Of a stretch of DNA of 5,514 nucleotides, positions 1-5,514 are shown piece by piece (positions within the stretch are counted from its first letter, which is position 1; each line of letters begins with the position of its first letter). Location: NCBI GenBank assembly GCA_947629995.1, contig CANRFX010000073.1:1-5514 (forward strand). The letters run 5' to 3'. Under the pieces are notes generated by a model. The model was given only the letters and a program-made list of their open reading frames with translations. It did not search any database and was not told where the DNA came from. Source of the DNA: an uncultured Clostridia bacterium (GTDB lineage Bacteria > Bacillota > Clostridia > TANB77 > CAG-508). A program made the translations under genes and the position numbers.

Positions 1-1463
1 ATACATTGTTTTCTTTTGTATTCAATTCTTTTATATCATCAAAATAATATTTACCAAAAGAATTTACTTTTTTAAACTCTACTTTTGGATCTTCATAATC
101 CACAGTTTCCACAAATTTAGTTGTATCATATTTAGTATAAAACAATACATGAATATAATTTGATTGTATTTTATCTGTTATATATATTTTCTTTCCTTCT
201 ATTTTATCAACATAGTGTATTACTTCTTCTAATTTTCCTTCAAATGTACCATATTCGTCACAATTTTCACTAAAATATTTTGGTAAAAAAAGTGCAAAAG
301 AAACAAAATACAAAATGCCAACTACAATTGCTACTTTTTTTCTATTATTCGTAACTATGCAAATTCCCATTATTGTGTAATAAATAATCGGTATCATTAT
401 AATGTTCAATCTATTTATATTTGGTTCACAAATAAAAGTTAAAATAATTGACACTATAAACCATATATTAAATATATAATTATATTTTATCTCTAACCAT
501 TTTTTTTTCTTAAATGAGTTTATCAATCCTATTATAGTAAAAATAATAGAAAATAAGTATATTGTTCCAAATGGTTGAATATTATTCCAAGGAAGATAGT
601 CATTCTGCTTTACTAAAATTTTGATGCTATCTGTAAAATTCTTTATGCTAGTTGTAAAAAATTCACCTGAAAAAATAGAAGTTATTTTTGCATATCTATT
701 GACATCTAACTTTGGTATTGTTAAGAATGGTAAATTAATTTGTTCCAATCCTAAAGTATTAATTATAACATACAATATAATTGGCAAAGATACTATTCCC
801 ACAATTACAATAGAAATTATCGCTTGTTTTATTGTTATTTTTTGTTTTTTTACTAATATAATTACTAGCGGTATTAAAAATACTGGTAAAAAATAATATG
901 AGGTTCCGATAAGAATATGCAGTCAAACCTGCTACTACAAATGATAAATAATAAAGAATTTTATTATTATTCTCTAATCCTACTATCAATAAATACACCG
1001 AAAGTAACATCAAATCTGGAAATAGATTTGACTCTAGTCCCCATCTACTTTTCATTATGTGCCATGGGCATATTACAAAAAATGCTAATCCAACAAGTGC
1101 AACTTTTTTATTTGTTATTTTCTTTAATAATAAATAAAAAATAATTAAAGATATACAACCTAAAATTGCCATAGGAAGTCTAATTGATAATGTATTTAAT
1201 CCTAATATTGCTATAAATGGTATCATCAGATAAGAAAGCAATGCGTTTTGTCCTCCACCCCATGACTCCAAAAATACAGGTAATCGATTTCCAGTTCTAT
1301 CTATTCCATAATTCAAAATAGAAAACGCTTCATAACCAGATGATGCTTCATCGCAATTTAGAGCATTTGGCATTTCTGCTATTCCTACTATCCTAACCAA
1401 TATTCCTATTATAAATAATAAAATTATACATATTAAAAAAATTTTTTCTGTTAAACTTTTCAT
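1..1463 (-). pseudogene. Frameshifted family 39-type (ArnT/PMT-like) membrane glycosyltransferase, 3' end outside window
   Basis: Members of this GT-C family move a sugar from a polyprenyl-phosphate donor to an acceptor on the outer membrane face. The first 185 codons read cleanly. A membrane helix lies at about residues 8-28. It is followed by an extracytoplasmic loop with an Asp-Glu pair (D38, E39), the place where GT-C enzymes keep their catalytic acid, then the motif ESWGGGQNALLSY, further hydrophobic helices, and PWHIMKSRWGLESN near 133-146. After Y185 (909-911) the reading frame fails and the original frame soon stops at 759. Skipping one base (C at 908) restores GTSYYFLP and an open frame of about 302 more codons to base 1. 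That stretch has several hydrophobic helices and an EPNINRLNIIMIP segment typical of these proteins. The SD AGGGAG (1469-1474) lies 5 nt before ATG. The acceptor is unknown. It is either a true pseudogene or a one-base sequence error. Confidence 0.8.
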
Positions 1464-1468
1464 TTCTG

Positions 1469-1474
1469 CTCCCT
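1469..1474 (-). promoter_or_regulatory. Ribosome binding site of the GT39-type gene
   Basis: AGGGAG on the minus strand lies 5 nt before the ATG at 1463 and supports that start. It directly abuts hairpin repeat copy 1 (1475-1507). A transcript reading through from ruvB would therefore place a strong 11-bp stem immediately next to the ribosome site. No convincing sigma-A promoter was found in the AT-rich DNA at 1508-1591. Confidence 0.65.
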
Positions 1475-1507
1475 AGGTGTTTTTTGGGACGGGGTCAAAA
1501 AACACCT
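1475..1507 (+). repeat. GGGACGG hairpin repeat, copy 1
   Basis: Perfect 11-bp stem arms AGGTGTTTTTT and AAAAAACACCT enclose the 11-nt loop GGGACGGGGTC. Within the loop, GAC and GTC can pair as three further base pairs around GGG. The strand is assigned by the GGGACGG core, which reads on the plus strand here. G- and C-rich tracts like this are rare elsewhere in the window, so the unit stands out in composition. Confidence 0.8.
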
Positions 1508-1591
1508 TTCTTATTATTAATTAAGTTTTTATTCGTTTAATTTAAAATTCAATTAATTCAATTAATTAAACCAATTGAATATTCTTATTAT

Positions 1592-1624
1592 GGGTGTTTT
1601 TTGACCCCGTCCCAAAAAACACCT
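1592..1624 (-). repeat. GGGACGG hairpin repeat, copy 2 (inverted)
   Basis: This has the same stem and loop as copy 1 in the opposite orientation, with one mismatch at its outer base. It begins at the ruvB stop codon, so the transcript would fold into a stem directly after translation ends. After the stem the minus strand reads CATAATAAG rather than a T-run, so it is at best a weak intrinsic terminator. Confidence 0.8.
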
Positions 1625-2628
1625 TATTCTGGTATGTCATACCCTAAATGTTTGTAAGCTGCAGGTAAGGCCTTTCTTCCTCTTAGTGTTCTTGCTATAA
1701 AGCCAATTTGAATTAAATATGGCTCATATACATCTTCGATTGTATCGATTTCTTCTCCTACACTAACTGCTAAAGCTTCTATTCCTACTGCTCTACCTCC
1801 ATATTGAACAATCATTGTATTTAATAATTTTCTATCTGTTTCGTCTAATCCAAGTTCATCAATTTCTAATTGATTTAATGCATGTTTTGTAAGTTTTAAT
1901 GTAATGCTTCCATCTCCTAAAACTGTTGCGTAATCTCTTACTCTTTTTAATAATCTATTTGCTATTCTTGGGGTTCCCCTTGATCTTCGTGCTATTTCTT
2001 TTGCCGCTTCTTCTTCTATTGACACACCTAAAATTTTGCTAGACCTTTTTATGATTGTGGTTAATTCTTCTGTATTATACAACTCTAATCTATGAATAAT
2101 CCCAAAACGATCTCTTAAAGGTGTGGTTAAGGCTCCAGCTCGTGTTGTTGCACCTACTAACGTAAATTTAGGTAAGTCTAATCTGATTGATTTCGCAGTT
2201 GGTCCTTTTCCAATCATAATGTCTAATGTGTAGTCTTCTAACGCTGGATATAAGATTTCTTCTACACTTTTACTCAATCTGTGAATTTCATCTATAAATA
2301 ACAAATCAAATTCTGAAAGATTTGTTAATATAGATGCTAAATCTCCTGGCTTTTCAATGGCTGGCCCAGAGGTTATTTTTATATTTGAATTCATCTCATT
2401 GGCTATAATATTTGACAATGTTGTTTTTCCAAGCCCTGGTGGACCATATAATAAAACATGGTCTAATGGCTCTCCTCTTTTTTTGGCAGATTCAATATAA
2501 ATTTTCATATTTTCTTTTACTTTTTCTTGTCCTATATATTCTTTTAATGTTTTTGGTCTTAAAGAATTTTCTAATCTTTCTTCTGTTTGATTTTCTAATT
2601 GTGGATTAACAATTCTTTCTTCGTCCAT
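1624..2628 (-). CDS. ruvB: Holliday junction branch migration DNA helicase RuvB
   Basis: RuvB is the hexameric AAA+ motor that, loaded by RuvA, pumps DNA through Holliday junctions in recombination and fork rescue. RuvC cuts the junction. The 334-residue protein is full length and all landmarks are visible. These are Walker A GPPGLGKTT (62-70), Walker B LLFIDEIH (109-116), sensor 1 region GATTRAG (159-165), arginine-finger segment PLRDRFG (170-176), sensor 2 GTPRIANRL (218-226), and a C-terminal winged-helix domain with the DNA-contacting TLRGRKALP segment (314-322). An SD AGGAGG sits 5 nt before the ATG. ruvA and ruvC, often directly upstream in Firmicutes, are absent. Instead a glycosyltransferase gene lies 49 nt upstream. 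Repeat elements lie at both ends of the gene. Transcription may come from the glycosyltransferase promoter at 3631-3659. Confidence 0.97.
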   Translation of the reverse strand: MDEERIVNPQLENQTEERLENSLRPKTLKEYIGQEKVKENMKIYIESAKKRGEPLDHVLLYGPPGLGKTTLSNIIANEMNSNIKITSGPAIEKPGDLASILTNLSEFDLLFIDEIHRLSKSVEEILYPALEDYTLDIMIGKGPTAKSIRLDLPKFTLVGATTRAGALTTPLRDRFGIIHRLELYNTEELTTIIKRSSKILGVSIEEEAAKEIARRSRGTPRIANRLLKRVRDYATVLGDGSITLKLTKHALNQLEIDELGLDETDRKLLNTMIVQYGGRAVGIEALAVSVGEEIDTIEDVYEPYLIQIGFIARTLRGRKALPAAYKHLGYDIPE

Positions 2629-2633
2629 TTTTT

Positions 2634-2639
2634 CCTCCT
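2634..2639 (-). promoter_or_regulatory. Ribosome binding site of ruvB
   Basis: A full AGGAGG on the minus strand with a 5-nt A-rich spacer to the ATG at 2628. It is the strongest SD in the window and fixes the RuvB start at MDEERIVNPQ. Confidence 0.85.
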
Positions 2640-2644
2640 TTTTT

Positions 2645-2675
2645 ATTGTCGTTAGGGACGGAGCATTTTGACAAT
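2645..2675 (+). repeat. GGGACGG hairpin repeat, diverged copy 3
   Basis: Arms ATTGTC (2645-2650) and GACAAT (2670-2675) form a 6-bp inverted repeat around GTTAGGGACGGAGCATTTT. The core GGGACGGAGC matches the GGGACGGGGTC core of copies 1 and 2 apart from one substitution and one indel, while the stems are unrelated in sequence. It lies 2 nt after the stop codon of the upstream glycosyltransferase gene and 5 nt before the ruvB SD, filling most of the 49-nt gap. Confidence 0.55.
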
Positions 2676-2677
2676 TT

Positions 2678-3616
2678 TCACACTAAGAATGGCATATTAA
2701 ATAAGATAAAATTTTTCATAAAAAATGAAAAAGTCTCTTGTTTATACAATTTATAAAAAGTTCCCCATTTTGAAAAATTAACTTTCTTTTTATTTTTTAA
2801 CATTTTATAATACTCTAAAGCTTGTTCGTTTTGCTTTCTTAAATTTTCTGGAATTCTATTTTCATTTTGCACATATGTTTCAAATATTCCCAATTTTATT
2901 TCAATTAGAAAATCTCTTAATTCTTCTGTATTTTTTATCTTTTTTGTTGCTCTTTGTGTTCCTATCTGATTTTCCCCATGTTGTCTATATTTTATATAAG
3001 GTTCTTTCAAATAACCTACTTTTCCATAAAGAGAAACTATAAAACCTATCCAGTAATCATGAACCATATATTTTGAAGTAGTTGGAAAAGGCAAAATTTT
3101 ATTTAAGTATTTCTTTTTGGATAATATTGTACATCCTGTCATGCAGTTATATAAATATTGTAATTTATAACTTCCAATACATTTTTTTATTTTTTTATCA
3201 AACTTTTTATATTTAGCAAAAGATTTATAAAGTGTATTTAAATTTTCATCTACTACTTCTAAATCTCCAAATACTAAATCTAAATTTTCTTTTTGTAATT
3301 TTTCTACTGATTTCTCAATTTTTTCTCTTTTCCAAACATCATCCTGGTCAGAAAGCATATATAGATTACTTTCTACCTTATTTAATAAAAATTCAAAATT
3401 TTTAAGATACCCTAAATTTTCTTCTTGATAGAATATTTTTATTTTCTCATTTTGCTCATATTGTTTTAATATCTCTCTTGTTTTGTCTGTTGATGCGTCA
3501 TCTGAAATTATTAGTTGTATGTTTTGATACGTCTGATTTAATATACTATCAATTTGTTCTTTTATGAATTTTTCACCATTATATGTTGCAATTAATATAT
3601 CTACTTTTTCTTCCAT
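2678..3616 (-). CDS. Family 2 glycosyltransferase (rhamnosyltransferase-like)
   Basis: A 312-residue soluble GT-A fold enzyme. It opens with VDILIATYNGEKFIKEQI and carries the nucleotide-binding ISDDASTD (37-44). The metal-binding DxD region is LSDQDDVW (88-95). Further on are the acceptor-side HDYWIGF (186-192) and YRQHGENQ (210-217). This set is characteristic of the GT2 branch that includes putative rhamnosyltransferases of O-antigen, capsule and cell-wall polysaccharide synthesis. It transfers a sugar from a nucleotide donor at the cytoplasmic membrane face, but donor and acceptor cannot be read from sequence. The C-terminus is lysine-rich and ends in a short hydrophobic stretch. The length is normal and no lesion is seen. 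It has its own promoter and may co-transcribe ruvB. No sugar-nucleotide synthesis or flippase genes are nearby, so it is an isolated gene rather than part of a visible glycan cluster. Confidence 0.9.
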   Translation of the reverse strand: MEEKVDILIATYNGEKFIKEQIDSILNQTYQNIQLIISDDASTDKTREILKQYEQNEKIKIFYQEENLGYLKNFEFLLNKVESNLYMLSDQDDVWKREKIEKSVEKLQKENLDLVFGDLEVVDENLNTLYKSFAKYKKFDKKIKKCIGSYKLQYLYNCMTGCTILSKKKYLNKILPFPTTSKYMVHDYWIGFIVSLYGKVGYLKEPYIKYRQHGENQIGTQRATKKIKNTEELRDFLIEIKLGIFETYVQNENRIPENLRKQNEQALEYYKMLKNKKKVNFSKWGTFYKLYKQETFSFFMKNFILFNMPFLV

Positions 3617-3621
3617 AAAAA

Positions 3622-3626
3622 CCCCT
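3622..3626 (-). promoter_or_regulatory. Ribosome binding site of the GT2 gene
   Basis: AGGGG on the minus strand, 5 nt before the ATG at 3616. It falls where transcription from the promoter at 3631-3659 should begin, so the SD would sit at the extreme 5' end of the mRNA. Confidence 0.7.
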
Positions 3627-3630
3627 GTTT

Positions 3631-3659
3631 ATTATACATTTATTTTACTTTTCTGTCTA
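3631..3659 (-). promoter_or_regulatory. Sigma-A-type promoter of the GT2 gene
   Basis: On the minus strand, TAGACA (3654-3659, 5 of 6 to the -35 consensus) is followed by a 17-nt spacer and a perfect TATAAT (3631-3636). The predicted start is around 3624-3626, giving a leader of about 10 nt. It lies downstream of the xerD terminator, which supports an independent transcription unit. Confidence 0.75.
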
Positions 3660-3680
3660 CCCATATTTTATATAATTTGA

Positions 3681-3744
3681 AAAACAAATAAAAAATAGAA
3701 TTAATATTTTCTAAGCAATTAAAATCGCTAAGAAATATTAATTC
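3681..3744 (-). terminator. Rho-independent terminator of xerD
   Basis: Reading the minus strand, about 66 nt after the xerD stop codon, a long hairpin (3744-3698) forms. Its outer stem is a 12-bp match (AAATATTAATTC on plus, 3733-3744, with 3698-3709). A bulge and one mismatch follow, then an AGC/GCT inner stem and a 10-nt loop. A T-rich tract (CTATTTTTTATTTGTTTTT) comes immediately after. The stem is AT-rich, so efficiency may be modest, but position and tract fit. Confidence 0.65.
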
Positions 3745-3810
3745 CTCATTTAATTTTGCAATCAATTCCATATAATTATTTACTATTTATTTTGTTTTAT
3801 ATTATATTAT

Positions 3811-4692
3811 TTATGCTCTTGGATGAGCTTTTCTATACACATTTTTTAACCCTTCATCTTGGAATTGCATATATACTTGTGTAGAAGAAATATCTGAATG
3901 TCCAAGCATTGTTTGAATAGCTTTTAAATCTGCACCATTTTGTAAAAGGTGTGTTGCAAAAGAATGTCTTAACACATGTGGGGTAATCTCTTTGTTAATA
4001 TGTGCTTGCTCTTTGTAAAATTTAATAATCTTCCAGAAACCTTGCCTTGTTAATCTAGTACCATTAATATTAACAAATAATGCTTGCTCATTTTCTGTTT
4101 TTACTAATATATCTCTTGCGTCTTCAACATATTCTCTTAGTGCTTTTAAAGACATTGTTCCTAGTGGTATGTTACGTTGTTTATTTCCATATTTACAATT
4201 AACATATCCTTCCTCTAAATTTACATCATCTATATTTAAAGAAATTATCTCTGTTACTCTCATACCTGTTGCATAAGCAAATTCAAGCATAGCTTTATCA
4301 CGGATTCCTTTTAAATCTATATCTTTTGGTTGATTTAATAGTAATTCTACTTCTTTTGTTGTTAGTACACTTGGAACTCTCTTTTCGATTTTAGGTGATT
4401 TTATATTTTGAGTTGGATCTACTTTTATTTTTTTGTTTTTTAACACAAATTGATAGAATGAACGAATAGATGCAATACATCTTGATATGCTAGATGGCTT
4501 TTTTCCATTTTCTTCTAGTTCTTTAATATAATCTTTTATGTCTGATTCTTTTACATGATTATAACTTACTTCACAAGCTTCAATATATCTTTTAAATTGC
4601 TTTAAATCTCTTTTATAAGATTGTAAAGTATTATTTGATAACTTTTTATCTTCCTCTAAAAAATTAAAAAAATATTTTAACTGTCTTTCCAT
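3811..4692 (-). CDS. xerD: Site-specific tyrosine recombinase XerD
   Basis: XerD acts with XerC (CodV in Bacillus) at the dif site to resolve chromosome dimers at cell division. The 293-residue protein is full length. An N-terminal SAM-like core-binding domain (about 1-90, with LSNNTLQSYKRDL) precedes the catalytic domain (about 105-290). The catalytic set is visible: R145 in ATGMRVTEI, a lysine in the beta-hairpin CKYGNKQRNIPL (K167 most likely), H239 and R242 in HVLRHSFATHLL, H265 in LGHSDISSTQ, and nucleophile Y274 in VYMQF. Adjacency to spoIIM agrees with the spoIIM-xerD(ripX) neighbourhood known in Bacillus and clostridia, which favours housekeeping XerD over a phage integrase or XerC. 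The start is supported by AGGGG (4699-4703) 6 nt before ATG and by the N-terminus matching the family. It has its own promoter and terminator, so it appears monocistronic. Confidence 0.92.
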   Translation of the reverse strand: MERQLKYFFNFLEEDKKLSNNTLQSYKRDLKQFKRYIEACEVSYNHVKESDIKDYIKELEENGKKPSSISRCIASIRSFYQFVLKNKKIKVDPTQNIKSPKIEKRVPSVLTTKEVELLLNQPKDIDLKGIRDKAMLEFAYATGMRVTEIISLNIDDVNLEEGYVNCKYGNKQRNIPLGTMSLKALREYVEDARDILVKTENEQALFVNINGTRLTRQGFWKIIKFYKEQAHINKEITPHVLRHSFATHLLQNGADLKAIQTMLGHSDISSTQVYMQFQDEGLKNVYRKAHPRA

Positions 4693-4698
4693 ATATTT

Positions 4699-4703
4699 CC
4701 CCT
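4699..4703 (-). promoter_or_regulatory. Ribosome binding site of xerD
   Basis: AGGGG on the minus strand lies 6 nt before the ATG. A second AAGGGG lies a few bases further upstream, giving a doubled purine tract. It supports the start MERQLKYFF. Confidence 0.7.
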
Positions 4704-4725
4704 ACCCCTTACTATATTTTAAACT

Positions 4726-4785
4726 AATCTATTTACATAAATTCTATATAGTTATATCAAAATTTTTTTTAATTGTAAATAGATT
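4726..4785. repeat. Perfect 12-bp inverted repeat bracketing the xerD promoter
   Basis: Arms AATCTATTTACA (4726-4737) and TGTAAATAGATT (4774-4785) match perfectly across a 36-nt spacer. The right arm contains the -35 hexamer and the left arm lies just downstream of the predicted start, so the pair flanks the whole core promoter. It may be an operator, a transcript hairpin that terminates spoIIM read-through, or both. No T-tract follows on the minus strand, which speaks against a simple terminator. Confidence 0.6.
4751..4779 (-). promoter_or_regulatory. Sigma-A-type promoter of xerD
   Basis: On the minus strand, TTTACA (4774-4779, 5 of 6) is followed by a 17-nt spacer and TATAAC (4751-4756, 5 of 6). 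A TG one base upstream of the -10 makes it an extended -10 promoter. The spacer holds a run of eight A. The predicted start near 4744 gives a leader of about 50 nt. Confidence 0.7.
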
Positions 4786-4798
4786 TTTAAAATATTTT

Positions 4799-5437
4799 TT
4801 AAAAATATTTTATCAAAAATTTTAGAGCACTTGTAGATACAAATATTTCAAGTATAGATGATAATACCATAAATATAAGCATAATAAATGAGAATATAGT
4901 ATGTCTTAATACTTCAACCTTAATATTTTCTTTATTTCTATCTTTTATAATCGATTTATATAATTTAAATCCACTTACAGCTAGTGCAAGTATTGCTGGT
5001 ATAAAAAATATATTTTGTAATAAAAGTAAAATTAAGACAAATAATATTCCTTTAGGTGTCCCCATAATTGTAATACAAACAGAAATAGTATATCCTAAAC
5101 AAAATCCTCTATATAAAACAAGTCCAAAAACAATTGGAATTCCAATTACAGTTGTTCCAAAAAACCATAATATAACTGCTAACAAAATATTTTGACTTAT
5201 ACTATTTTTTAATAATCCTATATAGTCTAAACTTTCAACTTCTTTCATATTACTAATAAAATTATTCATATATTCTGTAACTTCTGTTTTAGATGCCTCT
5301 TCCATATGATTAATAAAAAATACTCCCAAAAAAATTCCTATAACGAATAATAATACAACTAAAATGTATTCTTTTTTATTGTTGCTAATATGCTCCTTTA
5401 TCATTTCTATTAATCTAATTCTTCTGTTTCTTTTCAT
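4799..5437 (-). CDS. spoIIM: Stage II sporulation protein M
   Basis: SpoIIM is the membrane scaffold of the SpoIID-SpoIIM-SpoIIP machine, which remodels septal peptidoglycan so that the mother cell can engulf the forespore. In Bacillus it is made in the mother cell under sigma-E. The 212-residue protein has the family's usual length and layout. A basic cytoplasmic N-terminus (MKRNRRIRLI) is followed by a first helix at about 24-43 and an extracytoplasmic segment at about 44-80. Helices near 83-107, 111-125, 129-155 and 180-201 follow. The GFCLGY (111-116) and LLQNIFFIPA (139-148) segments fit the SpoIIM/DUF95 family. It lies 106 nt upstream of xerD. The SD AAGGAG (5448-5453) is 10 nt from ATG, slightly long, and lies inside a strong hairpin. 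No convincing sigma-E promoter was found in the 77 nt available upstream. Confidence 0.92.
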   Translation of the reverse strand: MKRNRRIRLIEMIKEHISNNKKEYILVVLLFVIGIFLGVFFINHMEEASKTEVTEYMNNFISNMKEVESLDYIGLLKNSISQNILLAVILWFFGTTVIGIPIVFGLVLYRGFCLGYTISVCITIMGTPKGILFVLILLLLQNIFFIPAILALAVSGFKLYKSIIKDRNKENIKVEVLRHTIFSFIMLIFMVLSSILEIFVSTSALKFLIKYF

Positions 5438-5442
5438 AAAAT

Positions 5443-5490
5443 AAAAACTCCTTATCTTTATACATAATGTGTATTCGATAAGGAGTTTTT
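5443..5490 (-). promoter_or_regulatory. Hairpin containing the spoIIM ribosome binding site; possible upstream terminator
   Basis: Perfect 14-bp arms AAAAACTCCTTATC (5443-5456 on plus) and GATAAGGAGTTTTT (5477-5490) are joined by a small internal loop, a 5-bp stem ATACA/TGTAT (5460-5464 with 5470-5474) and a 5-nt loop. In minus-strand RNA the 3' arm contains the spoIIM SD AAGGAG, paired with an anti-SD ACTCCTT in the 5' arm. The A-rich 5' flank and T-rich 3' tail (GTTTTTATTTT) also fit an intrinsic terminator for a gene beyond the window edge. Both roles are possible. The remaining bases to 5514 show nothing else. Confidence 0.7.
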
Positions 5491-5514
5491 TAGAACTATT
5501 TTGTTTCTATTTTT

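Larger units (their letters stand above)
1475..1624. repeat. Composite inverted-repeat element between ruvB and the GT39-type gene
   Basis: Two 33-nt hairpin units face each other across 84 nt of very AT-rich DNA. The reverse complement of the right unit matches the left unit at 32 of 33 positions. The spacer (1508-1591) has no ORF or recognisable promoter, only A/T-rich sequence with a tandem 9-bp repeat CAATTAATT (1550-1558 and 1559-1567). The arrangement recalls paired REP palindromes or a tiny non-autonomous element. Its right end overlaps the last base of the ruvB stop codon and its left end abuts the SD of the next gene. It could also slow or stop transcription after ruvB, but no T-tract follows the hairpin on the minus strand. 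Confidence 0.75.

Noticed and set aside
621..1144. Plus-strand open frames at 621-896 and 917-1144
   Set aside because: They lie opposite the GT39-type gene, lack SD sites, and encode nothing recognisable. The minus-strand reading is clearly family-like on both sides of the frameshift.
1..1463. Two separate glycosyltransferase genes in place of one broken gene
   Set aside because: The downstream frame has no start codon with an SD at the junction, and the protein sequence continues directly across the shift as one family-like polypeptide.
2412..2609. Plus-strand open frame opposite ruvB
   Set aside because: It is antisense to the conserved RuvB N-terminal and Walker A region, and its hydrophobic translation is what antisense of such codons gives.
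2644..2676. Promoter for ruvB inside repeat copy 3 (TTGTCA, 18 nt, GACAAT)
   Set aside because: The -10 matches consensus at only 4 of 6, and both hexamers are the arms of the inverted repeat, so the likeness is probably incidental.
4713..4740. A dif site next to xerD
   Set aside because: Only the XerD-side half resembles dif (9 of 11). The XerC-side half and centre match poorly, so it is not a functional dif by inspection.
4789..4811. A/T-only palindrome over the spoIIM stop codon as a terminator
   Set aside because: The arms are pure A and T, there is almost no loop, and no T-tract follows on the minus strand. It is expected in such AT-rich DNA.
5460..5514. Sigma-E promoter for spoIIM using AATACACA as -10
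   Set aside because: The -10 is a fair match, but no -35-like ATATT lies 14-15 nt upstream. Expected from biology but not supported by the bases present.

Overview
The window is strongly AT-rich. It carries five protein-coding loci, all on the minus strand, with purine-rich Shine-Dalgarno (SD) sites and A/T-rich codons. A sporulation gene (spoIIM) next to xerD points to a low-GC, endospore-forming Firmicute, most likely a clostridium or relative. The species cannot be read from the sequence.

Read in the direction of transcription (right to left), the order is spoIIM (5437-4799), xerD (4692-3811), a family 2 glycosyltransferase (3616-2678), ruvB (2628-1624), then a family 39-type membrane glycosyltransferase (1463 to beyond base 1). 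The last gene is broken by a +1 frameshift near base 908. SpoIIM acts in the mother cell during engulfment, XerD resolves chromosome dimers at dif, and RuvB drives Holliday-junction branch migration. The two glycosyltransferases belong to surface glycan assembly and look like accessory genes around the housekeeping ones.

Regulatory layout: a long hairpin upstream of spoIIM contains that gene's SD in its 3' arm. xerD has a good sigma-A-type promoter bracketed by a perfect 12-bp inverted repeat. A stem-loop plus T-tract terminates xerD. The family 2 glycosyltransferase gene has its own strong promoter so close to the start codon that its leader would be only about 10 nt.

The least ordinary feature is a small family of hairpin repeats with a GGGACGG core. 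Two near-identical 33-nt copies face each other in the ruvB/GT39 gap (1475-1507 and 1592-1624). A diverged third copy lies in the GT2/ruvB gap (2645-2675), so ruvB is bracketed by the family. They resemble REP-type palindromes. No complete new defence or mobile system is visible.
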